Of a DNA stretch of 64,000 nt, positions 38,401 to 46,776 are shown one piece after another. The position numbers and the translations under genes are program-made. Source of the stretch: Ogataea parapolymorpha DL-1 (taxonomy: Eukaryota > Ascomycota > Pichiomycetes > Pichiales > Pichiaceae); NCBI RefSeq assembly GCF_000187245.1, contig NC_027863.1:186001-250000 (forward strand), written 5' to 3'. Numbering within the stretch: position 1 is the stretch's first letter; each line of letters starts with the position of its first letter. Below the pieces are notes generated by a model. That model did not search any database. It had not been told where the DNA came from and saw only the letters and a list, made by a program, of their open reading frames with translations.

Positions 38401-39004
38401 TGGTTCGCAGATTTGCAAATGAAAACTGTTTCTCGTACTTGGTGCTCACAATGACATACGAATTGGCAGAGTCAATGACTGCCGGAAACTTTTTCACCAC
38501 GCCAAGGTCTTCCAAAGTCTGCAACCGGGACGTCAAACTGCGACGGTCCTGGCCAGACTGTCTGATCAGTTCCATGGAAGTGATTCCAGCTTCTTTAGCT
38601 TTTGTAATGTATCGCAATAATTCGTACGGAAAATAACCCAGGTTATTATTTTCTTTCTTGACCCCTAGCAGAAACAAAGACTGTCTATCATCAGTAACGC
38701 CGATACGGAGTTTATCCTCGCCATACTTTTCCACAAGGTCCACCAGACTCGTGTTCTTGTCAACTGTCTCTGTTTTGTAGGTTGTTTTGCCGCTTTTTTC
38801 CTTCGTGGTGGAAATAATAATATACACCAGGAGATCGTTCTCCTGCACGAGCCAGCTCCAGACAAGAGTCTTTTCAAACGCTCCGAACCGTGGAAACTTG
38901 CCCCTGATCTCCTCCCAGACCTCAGAAACGCTCAATCCCGTCTCCTCAACACAGAGACGGTCTAAAACGTCGTCCACAACCTTATCTGGGGAAGTGACAG
39001 ACAT
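35498..39004 (-). CDS. TFC3: TFIIIC subunit Tfc3 (tau138, B-block binding)
   Basis: Largest subunit of RNA polymerase III factor TFIIIC, contacting the B box of tRNA genes. It has 1168 residues, nearly equal to yeast Tfc3 (1160). The B-block winged-helix region is recognisable at about 130-180: YITKAKEAGITSMELIRQSGQ, then DRRSLTSRLQTLEDLGVVKKFP. A second winged-helix-like element follows (SKKERRMLAKAIRNLVVLGYACKI). The central part (about 640-740) is basic and Ser-rich, with KKRPRN- and RKRKKVSTRQ-type nuclear signals. The remainder has few obvious motifs, as usual for this fast-evolving family. The frame is uninterrupted. The name rests on the B-block region plus length. Confidence 0.85.
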   Translation of the reverse strand: MSVTSPDKVVDDVLDRLCVEETGLSVSEVWEEIRGKFPRFGAFEKTLVWSWLVQENDLLVYIIISTTKEKSGKTTYKTETVDKNTSLVDLVEKYGEDKLRIGVTDDRQSLFLLGVKKENNNLGYFPYELLRYITKAKEAGITSMELIRQSGQDRRSLTSRLQTLEDLGVVKKFPAVIDSANSYVIVSTKYEKQFSFANLRTSFELMGVVMKSLQDAPNGVRVPSDLARELRLTSKKERRMLAKAIRNLVVLGYACKINVEHESSGRKFVGLQFLKELPKTPAARQELKSELASLSQDREDDQDELFGSVFESNTDEVPTYNPFFPLQNQIFDTVKGNPGISTKKLNTCITGNLSVKSFGNYIGSYVFDTPVSEPNAVIRYLHQEGKARYYCHMIQSEYLKRQGQQVEEPRLEFAKTEENTQTIAEISASHYIDPFPKRVSLVFFPNETFKFCWFGYSGPVLKSLVSKQGKIKQLVIDDTLKIAVSKKIQRIGQPKTIKGGHFDEHKGRIESPAKFVPKVEEYVPQPPLDADIDFGPDKRRSVLLHIIDESKCVALNMDLTKKVSDALNVNYLVDRRTVKKDAAVLQRQNLITVKEVPSSIRSFTHTVLCSVANKPSQDDIDAIAHSVSSKSGSVNPRLSSAPTRPVFKANDSHFFEMPSQRLSQLRKSNQKKGLDTAKRVEARLRAAEKPAESKKKRPRNSNDEDLLAPLMESRKRKKVSTRQKTQSASTAPTKRARNNTRLSSKDVMVLVRAIIISQSLSPANTIDWAKVSALFQDKYTSEVLRRQWPRHKRAIGIRALQLSRKTWERILMSAITNGDIGEEELLDYDLNGMISLWRSVDADSFENTHDVVLYRNYSENFKEQRWRPDTDLRGLDVFKEGTSIIEREEQCARAMFAYPLVCEEPSLEPTGVQEAKTKLKALFATGPDKFSSAEAKKVFSSTEKDVYSKALTELEDDKVIAYLGEDSPIKFTLTEKIMFLIDWKFTRTFFDQCAGFVEMMETATLNNKGVILSPLSPDSCFAPLINMMAQAEIKVTRIDQSPPMLIDNYSTKSQDKTKLESDFILHDMHTAIDLKSVAPPSGSPCSRLWIDLNGDLNVEIWFKTVCSLLRCIVFRPGVTFRLLCLRFSPLYEPFELKLVLDWMVAKKAVVQRNDSYWAGSYWYLTFDR

Positions 39005-39129
39005 GTAAATAAAAAAATATTATTTTGTACATTTATCAATTACTGTTATCGAGAAGAACAATGGTCATTAATTGTGCCAATTAATTTATTAGACAAAATG
39101 CCTACCCATTCTGTCTGGTGCATCATCTA

Positions 39130-40839
39130 TTAGAAACTGCCAGATTTGTTCAACCAGTATTCTCGTCTAGCTGTCTTGTCCAGCTTCGAAGTGCTGGGCT
39201 TTTCTTGCTCGCTGTCGCTCGCAGCACCATTCGAGGAAACTTCGCTTTCCCGATCATTCAGCCCCATCAATTCGTCAATGTTCTTGTTGCTCTCTGGCTG
39301 CTTGCTCTGAGACTTTTCGTACAGTTGCTCCAGATGCTTCTCGTATTCAGATTCCGACTCGGACTCTGATATTATCGTGTACTGCTCGCTCGGGAGCGGC
39401 GGCAGCGAAGTCGCGCGACTGGATTCTCCGCTCACAAACGCAAGTGCCTCGTTCTGTACAAGCTCACGGGCATCCTCGAAATCTCGCTGTTTTCCTTTGT
39501 ATTTGATAATATCTCCCAAAACAGACTGTCCCAGTCTTTCTTTGTAGGTGGCCTGGTTCATCTCATAGCACTTGTTCACCAGCAGCTCAAAAGCTCCACC
39601 AAACGACCGCTTAATATCTCGCAGATTGAATGTGCCTCGTGAGATGTTGTTGCCCGGATCGTGCGGGTCTTGAATAGCCAAAGTGAACGGGTTTCTGTTC
39701 TGAAATGCTGGATTTGAGTCCTTTGGAACATAGTATGGGTCTCCGTCCTCATCAAACGCGATCGCTGTGTTGTCGTATCCGAAATTATAGCCGTACAGCT
39801 CGAAAAACTCGATAAGAAGCACACCCAAATTTTCGAGAGGATCTATCGATTTGGTGGCCACCCTCGGATGCAGTTTCAAAAAAGACCTCACCAGACATAT
39901 CGTCGCAAAACCACCAAGACCCCCGGTATGCACAATGTTCAGTTTCCGCACAGACAAAAACTGTTTCACTATTAGCACAAGCTCGCGGAGACCTGGAGTG
40001 TCTTTGAGCCATGAAATAATAAGCTCTGCCGCCTTGATACCGTTGGTCCTCTCAAAGGAGATATCAATGTGAATCTTGGTGGCAGGGTCCACGAACTTGA
40101 TGATGGGAACCTTGGCCTTGGCAATGGCCTCCACATTAACTCCCAGTCTGTGGTTTCTTATATAAGATGAGAGCTGGTACAGAGACGATCGATTGTCGTA
40201 TTTGTTGTTGCGGGCCTTGGAAACTACCACCATATCGATATCGGATCCCGGCAGATACAGGTCAGTAGCAAACGACCCGAAACAATGCACCTCCGCGTCG
40301 GGCCACATCCCCGTGATGCAGTCGCGAAGTTTTCCCACGGTATTATTACGGGCCTTGATTTCTTCCGCGGACGGAGAAATATACTTGATGAAATCCTTGA
40401 TCTCCATCGTCAGCCAGTCGCTGATCTCTATCTGTCGCGAGTGGTCATTATTGCGGATCCATGGATATTTGGGATTAAAATTCCCGGTCTTGTAGTCGGC
40501 CGACTTTGTATGGTACACGGTTTCGTCGTTACTCAGATATTCGTTTTCGCTATCGGAGATTTTGGGCGACCCCTGTTGGTCGAACTCTTCGTTTTCGTCT
40601 CCTGACGAGGTCTCAAACCCGATGAAGTCCTGGTTCTCGAGCATGGCATCTCTAGGAGCAGAATCTGCTGAATCTTCTTGTTCGAGCGGTTTCTGTTTTT
40701 TGGCCGGAGGCTCTTCATTTTCGCTTTCGCTGGACGACGATACCATTACCACTTCGTCGCCAGCATCCTCCAGTTTCTCGTACGAGTTTTCGGCCCGCAC
40801 AAACCGAGCTTTCGAAGGCCCCAGTTTTCGCTTGGACAT
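39130..40839 (-). CDS. TRF4: Non-canonical poly(A) polymerase Trf4/Pap2 (TRAMP complex)
   Basis: Catalytic subunit of the TRAMP complex, which adds short oligo(A) tails to aberrant nuclear RNAs for exosome decay. It has 569 residues. The acidic N-terminus is Ser/Glu-rich. The nucleotidyltransferase signature GSFATDLYLPGSDIDMVV lies at 188-205, with catalytic Asp200 and Asp202; the third Asp lies in KIHIDISFE. The central domain (LRELVLIVKQFLSVRKLN, GGLGGFATICLVRSFL) and the PAP-associated part (LGVLLIEFFELYGYNF, FTLAIQDPHDPGNNI) are complete. The C-terminal tail is charged and low in complexity. It could equally be named TRF5; only one member is seen here. Divergent from PRE8 across 254 bp. 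Confidence 0.93.
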   Translation of the reverse strand: MSKRKLGPSKARFVRAENSYEKLEDAGDEVVMVSSSSESENEEPPAKKQKPLEQEDSADSAPRDAMLENQDFIGFETSSGDENEEFDQQGSPKISDSENEYLSNDETVYHTKSADYKTGNFNPKYPWIRNNDHSRQIEISDWLTMEIKDFIKYISPSAEEIKARNNTVGKLRDCITGMWPDAEVHCFGSFATDLYLPGSDIDMVVVSKARNNKYDNRSSLYQLSSYIRNHRLGVNVEAIAKAKVPIIKFVDPATKIHIDISFERTNGIKAAELIISWLKDTPGLRELVLIVKQFLSVRKLNIVHTGGLGGFATICLVRSFLKLHPRVATKSIDPLENLGVLLIEFFELYGYNFGYDNTAIAFDEDGDPYYVPKDSNPAFQNRNPFTLAIQDPHDPGNNISRGTFNLRDIKRSFGGAFELLVNKCYEMNQATYKERLGQSVLGDIIKYKGKQRDFEDARELVQNEALAFVSGESSRATSLPPLPSEQYTIISESESESEYEKHLEQLYEKSQSKQPESNKNIDELMGLNDRESEVSSNGAASDSEQEKPSTSKLDKTARREYWLNKSGSF

Positions 40840-41093
40840 ATATTTAAATTTTTTTTTTGAGAAAAAATATGGGGGCTACAAGTCCCTAGAGGAGGGACGG
40901 GGACGCAAGGTCGAATGTGTCAGGAGTCGCTTGCCTGGTCATTGGACGGTGTAACTAATGTCACTGGAGGGAGAAGTATGCTATTCCATTATCAAAAGTC
41001 CTCAGCGCATCTTCTCCATCCTACCCATTCGGCACTGCTAGATAATAATTAGTACGTATTTTTCATAAATTATTTTTTATTTCAGTGGCAAAC

Positions 41094-41881
41094 ATGGCGG
41101 ACAGATACTCGTTTTCGTTGACCACGTTTTCGCCAAGGTAAGTTGCACTGGCTGGCACCACTAACATGTCAGCGGAAAGCTAAAGCAAATTGAGCACGCA
41201 TTGGCGGCAGTCAAGCAGGGAGTCACGTCTCTGGGCATCAAGGCCACGAACGGCATTGTGCTGGCCACAGAGCGCAAATCGACGTCTGTGCTGGTCCAGG
41301 CGGACTTTGTCGACAAGATTGTGCATGTCACGCCGGATATTGGCATGACGTACGCGGGAATGGGTCCCGACTTCAGAGTTCTCACAGACAAGTCCAGAAA
41401 AGTGTCGCACACAAACTACAAGAGAATATATAACGAATACCCACCAACCAAGATCCTTGTGTCGGAGGTGGCGAAGGTCATGCAGGATGCCACCCAGAGC
41501 GCTGGTGTGCGTCCCTACGGCGTCTCGCTGTTACTGGGAGGCTACGACGAGAACAGCGGGTTCATGTTGTACCAGGTGGATCCTTCAGGGTCGTACTTCC
41601 CATGGAAGGCCACGGCCATTGGCAAGGGTTCGAACGCAGCCAAGACATTTTTGGAGAAACGGTGGAACGAGGAGCTGGAGCTCGAAGACGCCATCCACAT
41701 TGCGCTGCTGACACTGAAGGAGAGCATCGAGGGCGAGATGAACGGCGACACCGTCGAGATCGCCGTGATTGGCGCGGAGAACGACGACCAGCTGGGTTTC
41801 CAGGGAGCGGCTGGTGTGCACGGCCCCAGATTCAGAAAGCTGTCGCCAAAAGAAATCAACGATAGATTGGAAACTTTGTAG
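41094..41881 (+). CDS. PRE8: 20S proteasome subunit alpha-2 (Pre8), spliced
   Basis: Non-catalytic alpha-ring subunit of the 20S proteasome. Exons 41094-41137 and 41173-41881 join to exactly 250 residues, the length of yeast Pre8. The start MADRYSFSLTTFSPSGKLKQIEHAL is the alpha-subunit signature; splicing restores the Ser of FSPSGK across the junction. VRPYGVSLLLGG, QVDPSGSYFPWKATAIGKG and the C-terminal GPRFRKLSPKEINDRLE follow. CTG codons fall at conserved Leu positions, supporting the standard code. An AGTGGCAAA just before the ATG resembles the Rpn4 site (PACE) but sits unusually close. It begins a tandem run of five genes with short spacers. Confidence 0.97.
41138..41172 (+). other. PRE8: Intron of PRE8 (35 nt)
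   Basis: GTAAGT donor, CACTAAC branch point, CAG acceptor 7 nt after the branch motif. If retained, the codon after AGG is TAA. Confidence 0.93.
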
Positions 41882-41931
41882 TGAATAATAGTATATTGGC
41901 CCAGTAATTTTACTGTTTTATTTTCTTTGCA

Positions 41932-43377
41932 ATGTCCAATTACGCTGAAGGTTTTATAGATTTCGTCAACGCCTCGCCAACTCCGTATCACGTGGTGGAT
42001 ACTGTGAAGAAGCAGCTTCAACAGGCCGGCTTTGAGGAGTTGTCTGAGCGTAACAATTGGGACGGACGCATCGAGAGGGGATCCAAATACTATGTGACCA
42101 GAAACGGCTCCTCAATTATTGCCTTCACGATAGGTGGCTCGTACCGCCCGGGAAATGGTGTTTCCATTGTTGGGGGCCACACGGACTCGCCAGTTCTGCG
42201 CATCAAGCCGATTTCTGACCAAAGAAAAGAGGGCTACATCCAAGTTGGTGTTGAGACGTACGGTGGTGGAATTTGGCACACCTGGTTCGACAGAGACCTG
42301 AGTGTTGCAGGTCGCGTTTTTGTGAATGAAAATGGCAAGTACGTGTCGAAACTGGTCAAGATTTATAAGCCGATCTTGAGAATTCCCACTCTTGCTATTC
42401 ATCTCACCAAAGAGAGATACACCAAGTTCGAGTTCAACAAAGAGACACAATTCAAGCCTATTGCCGGGCAGTACCAGGAACAGTCCAAGGATGCGGCCGG
42501 CTGTTGCGGAGGCGAGCAGCTCAGCGAAGACGAATACCAATCGCTAAAAAGCGTTGTCCAGAGACACAGCAAGGAGCTGCTGGATCTGATTGCGGCAGAC
42601 CTGTCTGTGGACGTGGCGCAGATCGAGGACTTTGAGTTGATACTCTACGACACACAGCGGTCGACGATAGGTGGCCTCAACGACGAGTTCATCTTCAGCC
42701 CGCGTCTCGATAACCAAGTCACGTGCTACTGTGCTACTCAGGGGCTCATCAACTCTGTCCAGAGTCTGGGCAGCCAGGAAGGAATTCAGATGATCTCGCT
42801 GTTCGACCACGAGGAGATCGGCTCGTTGTCGGCTCAGGGCGCCGACTCGTCGTTTTTGCCCAACATTCTGGAGAGACTGACCAGACTGACCAGACTGACT
42901 AACGACGGGAACGAATACGGCCTGAACAACATTTCGTCCTCATATTTCCTGGAGACGATGGCAAAGTCGTTTATTTTGTCGTCGGACATGGCTCACGGCG
43001 TGCATCCAAATTACACAGAGAACTACGAGAGCCTCAACAAGCCTCAGCTCAACAAGGGCCCGGTGATCAAGGTCAACGCGAACCAGCGGTATGTGACGAA
43101 CTCACCGGGAATTGTGCTGTTGAAGAAGGTTGCCGATCTTGCAAAGGTGCCATTGCAGCTGTTTGTCGTGAGAAACGACTCTCCGTGCGGGTCGACCATC
43201 GGCCCTATGGTGAGCGCCAAGCTCGGAGTGCGGACGCTAGACCTGGGCAACCCGCAGCTGAGTATGCATTCGATCCGTGAGACGTGCGGTTCGCACGACG
43301 TTGAGAAGCTCGTGTTGCTGTTTGAGAGCTTTTTTGAGCACTTTTATGATCTCGAGCAGAGAATAGACGTGAATTAA
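41932..43377 (+). CDS. APE4: Aspartyl aminopeptidase (M18 family, Ape4)
   Basis: Cytosolic, broadly conserved metallo-aminopeptidase that removes N-terminal Asp and Glu; in yeast a Cvt/autophagy cargo. The protein has 481 residues (yeast Ape4 490). It lacks the N-terminal propeptide of Ape1, which favours Ape4. Metal ligands are visible: His83 and Asp85 in GGHTDSPVLR, Asp in FSPRLDNQ, Glu-Glu in LFDHEEIGS, Asp in SSDMAHGVHPN, and a late His in MHSIRETCGSHD. A small RLTRLTRLT tandem lies near residue 317. The spacer to PRE8 is 50 bp and to BIG1 28 bp, so both flanking promoters are very short or overlap genes. Confidence 0.95.
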   Translation: MSNYAEGFIDFVNASPTPYHVVDTVKKQLQQAGFEELSERNNWDGRIERGSKYYVTRNGSSIIAFTIGGSYRPGNGVSIVGGHTDSPVLRIKPISDQRKEGYIQVGVETYGGGIWHTWFDRDLSVAGRVFVNENGKYVSKLVKIYKPILRIPTLAIHLTKERYTKFEFNKETQFKPIAGQYQEQSKDAAGCCGGEQLSEDEYQSLKSVVQRHSKELLDLIAADLSVDVAQIEDFELILYDTQRSTIGGLNDEFIFSPRLDNQVTCYCATQGLINSVQSLGSQEGIQMISLFDHEEIGSLSAQGADSSFLPNILERLTRLTRLTNDGNEYGLNNISSSYFLETMAKSFILSSDMAHGVHPNYTENYESLNKPQLNKGPVIKVNANQRYVTNSPGIVLLKKVADLAKVPLQLFVVRNDSPCGSTIGPMVSAKLGVRTLDLGNPQLSMHSIRETCGSHDVEKLVLLFESFFEHFYDLEQRIDVN

Positions 43378-43405
43378 ATCAATAGAAAAAAATATTTTAA
43401 ATATT

Positions 43406-44482
43406 ATGAGGACCAGTGTAGTTATCGTTCAGCTGGTTTGGGCGGCGCTGTGTTTGGCGAAAAACACGTTTCCGGCGCTCATCGCGTCCAGCAAGCTGAT
43501 CCCGGGGCTCAGGCCCGCGCTGCCGCACAGCGAGCAGCTGCCGTTTGATCTGGGCGAGGCCACGTCTACCATCTACCGCGTGCTGGAACAGTGCACTTCG
43601 GACGCCTACATATTGATCAACCTGCCTGGGCTGCGTGTGGACGATTTCCACCACTTTGAGCGGTTCAGACATTTGCGGGAACAGCTGTCGCAGGCGAGCA
43701 CGGTAGTCACCTTCCCCAATGTTCTTGTGGACGACGAGAAACTGGCAATGGACGATTTTGTGCGGTTTTTGCGCATCCATTGCAACACCTTAACCTACGA
43801 CGTGGTGAAGGAAGACGCTGCCGAGGTGCCGAAGTACCTGGACACCCGGACGAGGACCATCAACGTCCAGCTGGGCGGTCTGTCCGACGAGATGAGCAAG
43901 ACAGAACGCCTCGAGAAGCTGGACGAGTACAACGAGCTGCTGCGCGAGATCATGCGTAAGCTGCCCACGCCGCGCTACACTATCCTTTTTTCCACAAACA
44001 CAACGACTCCATATGAGGAAAAAGAGTACAAGGTGATCTATCCGGAAGACGTTCCTGAGGACCCCAAAGACCTGACTGTGAGGGACAGATGTCTTGCGAA
44101 AACGGCCTCCAACATGATTTTCCCCGACATCACCGTCTTCGACAAGACGCGGTACCTGGAAATCGAGCGCAACAAGCATGGCGAGCGCGACGATTACAGC
44201 TCGCATCCGGACGGCCTTTGGGCTAAAGACCTTTTGGAAGAGGATGACACGTGGCTGGCCAAGAAGACCAAGACGATCAAGAAGGAGAAATCGCTGTACC
44301 GCTTCAGCGAGGACCAGAGCGAGTCGCCTGCGGTGTTCGACCGCGAGTTTCTGATCGACAACGGGCCGGTGATCGTGGGGGGGCTGTTTGTGGTCGTGAC
44401 GCTGTTTGCGCTCGACATTCTGCGCGGTATCGCGCGCCAGGTGGCGGGGCTGATCCGGGGGAAGAAACTAAAGAGGGAGTGA
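43406..44482 (+). CDS. BIG1: ER membrane protein Big1 (V-ATPase/beta-1,6-glucan assembly)
   Basis: ER type I membrane protein needed for cell-wall beta-1,6-glucan in yeast, related to the V-ATPase accessory subunit Ac45/Voa1 family. It has 358 residues. A signal peptide (MRTSVVIVQLVWAALCLA) precedes a lumenal domain with the Big1-like segment CTSDAYILINLPGLRVDDF and a following LREQLSQASTVVTFPNVLVDD. A single membrane helix (VIVGGLFVVVTLFALDIL) lies near the C-terminus. The last five residues, KLKRE, fit a K-x-K-x-x retrieval motif, consistent with ER residence. Assigned from topology plus the PGLRVDDF region; the family is divergent. Confidence 0.8.
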   Translation: MRTSVVIVQLVWAALCLAKNTFPALIASSKLIPGLRPALPHSEQLPFDLGEATSTIYRVLEQCTSDAYILINLPGLRVDDFHHFERFRHLREQLSQASTVVTFPNVLVDDEKLAMDDFVRFLRIHCNTLTYDVVKEDAAEVPKYLDTRTRTINVQLGGLSDEMSKTERLEKLDEYNELLREIMRKLPTPRYTILFSTNTTTPYEEKEYKVIYPEDVPEDPKDLTVRDRCLAKTASNMIFPDITVFDKTRYLEIERNKHGERDDYSSHPDGLWAKDLLEEDDTWLAKKTKTIKKEKSLYRFSEDQSESPAVFDREFLIDNGPVIVGGLFVVVTLFALDILRGIARQVAGLIRGKKLKRE

Positions 44483-44569
44483 CAGAAGGAGATGCATGGC
44501 AGGAAAGTAAATGGGCAGGAAAAATTAAATATTCACGATAAATAAATAAATAAGAAAAATAAATAGTTG

Positions 44570-46714
44570 ATGTTTTTCCAACAGATCCGCCGGTACTCGG
44601 TGCAGGTCGCCGCGGAGATCGTCAATTGCGTGCGTGAGGGCGGCCCCGTGGTGGCTCTAGAGAGCACAATCATCTCGCACGGCCTGCCGTATCCTGCGAA
44701 CCTTGAGATGGCCCAGAGCGTCGAACAGCTCGTCCGAGCCCACGGCGCAGTTCCGGCGACGGTTGGGTTTGTGAACGGCGTGGCAAAGGTGGGGCTATCG
44801 CAAGCCGATCTTGAGGCCATGGCCCGGCCAGGAGAGAAGTACAAAGTGTCCCGCAGAGACATTCCCTACGTGATGGCTCGGCAGCTTACTGGCGGAACGA
44901 CGATCGCTGCGACGATGATTCTTGCCCATCGCGCGGGAATCGACGTGTTTGCCACAGGAGGACTTGGCGGTGTGTCGCGGCCGTTCGAATTGATGGACGT
45001 GAGCGCCGATTTGGACGAGCTTTCAAAAACCCCCGTTGCCGTGGTCTGTTCCGGACCCAAATCGATTCTGGACGTTGCGCGCACGATGGAGTATCTGGAG
45101 ACCAAGGGCGTGCCCGTGGCCACTCTGGGAGATGGTCAGAAGACCATGAACGTGCCAGGATTTTACACTAGAGACTCCGGCGTGGCTTCTCCGTTTGTTC
45201 TGGGGAACACACTGGAGGCCGCACGGCTGGTGCACAGCGGCAAGGACGCGATGCGGCTGGAGAACGGCTACGTATTCTGCGTGCCGCCGCCGGCAGATAT
45301 CGCACTTCCGGCAGAATACATCAATCGGGTCATTGCACAGACGCAGCAGGAGGCAGAACAACTTGGTGTTTCGGGCAAGCAGCTGACGCCGTTTATGCTC
45401 GGCCGCATCAACGAGAAGACGGACGGGCTGAGCGTGAAGTGTAACATTGAGTTTGTGCGCAACAACGCAGTTGTGGGGTCGAAAATCGCCGCCGAGCTTG
45501 CGCAGCTGCGCAGCTCGTTTCAGCCAGTTCACCAGTCTACCAGGAATCCTGCTCCACAGCCTGTCCAGGAAACGGCTCAAAAGCCTGCCAGAGCGGTTGT
45601 CGTCGGGTCTGTAGCGCTGGACTCCACCAGCACGGTCAGCACCGTCAATTTCCACGACTCGTGTCCCGGCAAAACAGAGTACTCTGTTGGCGGGGTGGGC
45701 TTCAACGTGGCTCTTGCGGCCGCGGCCGTTGGCGGACCACAGCACGTGGCGCTGGTCTCTGGCCTGAACCAAGCAGACTTCGCCGGCAAAACGGTCATGG
45801 CTGCTTTTGCCGAATGCGGTCTCAGAACAGACGGGCTCATCGACCTTGCCGGCCGCACCGCGCAGTACACCTCAGTCCACGACCACCGTGGCGAACTTGT
45901 CATTGCGTGTGCGGACATGGCCATTGTGGAGCAGCTTGCTCCGCAGCATGTCGTGGCGAAGCTCGAGCAGCTGGACCCGAACTACGTGCTCATGGACACC
46001 AACGTGTCGGAGGCAGTGATGGACGCGGTTTTCGATAGCTGCAACGGCACGACGCGGGTGGTAGTTGAGCCCACGAGCGGAGCAAAGGCTCGGAAACTTG
46101 CACAAACCACAAAGCTGGGCTGTTTCCCTGATAATCGAGTCCATCTGATCACTCCGACGGTTTTGGAGCTGGAATCGCTCTACGACGCTTTCTACGCTGC
46201 CGGCCGGTTCGAAGCGGTCTCGTCGTGGTTCAACGTTCTGGACTCGCTCAACATCAACTCTGCGCTGCGGAACAGGCTCGAGAAACAGCCGATGGCCAGA
46301 AAATACCTCGAGAAAGGCGTGCTCCAGCAGGCGTTCCAGCTGCTACCATACTTCCCTGCTATTTTGGTGAAGGACGGGTGCAACGGCGTTGTGCTGGTGG
46401 AAATCGTGGGGTCGGAGACGGCAGAGGACGCGCAGTCTGCCGCGTTCAGCGTGCTCCACCGCGGCCGCAACGGACTCGGCCTGCTCGTGAGCCACTACCC
46501 TGCGCAAAAAATAGAGGAAAAATCCATAAAAAGCGTCACCGGCGCAGGCGACAGCCTGGCGGGATATTTGCTCGCCAGACTCGCGCAAACACGCGGACTG
46601 CCTTTTGCAGCAGAGCGCGGTGCTCTCGTGGATGGCGCTCAGCGCGCCGCCGTCGCAAGCTTGCAGACCACCCAGGCTGTGAACTACGGAGCCCTGGCGA
46701 GAGCGATTACGTAA
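44570..46714 (+). CDS. Pseudouridine catabolic fusion: PsiMP glycosidase plus PfkB kinase
   Basis: Bifunctional enzyme of 714 residues. The N-terminal half (about 10-310) is pseudouridine-5'-phosphate glycosidase (YeiN/PsuG/IndA type): VALESTIISHGLPYPANLEMA, YKVSRRDIPYVMARQLTGGTT, FATGGLGGVSR. The C-terminal half is a PfkB-family kinase, presumably pseudouridine kinase (YeiC/PsuK), with the VGGVGFNVALAAAAVGG motif and the catalytic SVTGAGDSLAGYLLA near 655. Together they would phosphorylate pseudouridine and split it to uracil and ribose 5-phosphate. The first residues, MFFQQIRRYSV, look like a short mitochondrial presequence. S. cerevisiae lacks this route as far as I recall. The start is the first ATG. 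Confidence 0.88.
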   Translation: MFFQQIRRYSVQVAAEIVNCVREGGPVVALESTIISHGLPYPANLEMAQSVEQLVRAHGAVPATVGFVNGVAKVGLSQADLEAMARPGEKYKVSRRDIPYVMARQLTGGTTIAATMILAHRAGIDVFATGGLGGVSRPFELMDVSADLDELSKTPVAVVCSGPKSILDVARTMEYLETKGVPVATLGDGQKTMNVPGFYTRDSGVASPFVLGNTLEAARLVHSGKDAMRLENGYVFCVPPPADIALPAEYINRVIAQTQQEAEQLGVSGKQLTPFMLGRINEKTDGLSVKCNIEFVRNNAVVGSKIAAELAQLRSSFQPVHQSTRNPAPQPVQETAQKPARAVVVGSVALDSTSTVSTVNFHDSCPGKTEYSVGGVGFNVALAAAAVGGPQHVALVSGLNQADFAGKTVMAAFAECGLRTDGLIDLAGRTAQYTSVHDHRGELVIACADMAIVEQLAPQHVVAKLEQLDPNYVLMDTNVSEAVMDAVFDSCNGTTRVVVEPTSGAKARKLAQTTKLGCFPDNRVHLITPTVLELESLYDAFYAAGRFEAVSSWFNVLDSLNINSALRNRLEKQPMARKYLEKGVLQQAFQLLPYFPAILVKDGCNGVVLVEIVGSETAEDAQSAAFSVLHRGRNGLGLLVSHYPAQKIEEKSIKSVTGAGDSLAGYLLARLAQTRGLPFAAERGALVDGAQRAAVASLQTTQAVNYGALARAIT

Positions 46715-46776
46715 GCACACGAGTCAATAAATACAGTAAATATTTGGTATTTTTGCTAGCAGAAAACCACAGCCAA

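Noticed and set aside
41084..41092. AGTGGCAAA as a proteasome control element (PACE) for PRE8
   Set aside because: Matches 8 of 9 bases of the Rpn4 site but ends one base before the ATG, where a promoter site is unlikely; recorded only as a possibility.
46225..46776. N-terminal extension of the CSR1 frame by 184 codons
   Set aside because: It overlaps the pseudouridine fusion gene in another frame and reads as Arg-rich nonsense; Csr1 homology begins at ATG 46777.
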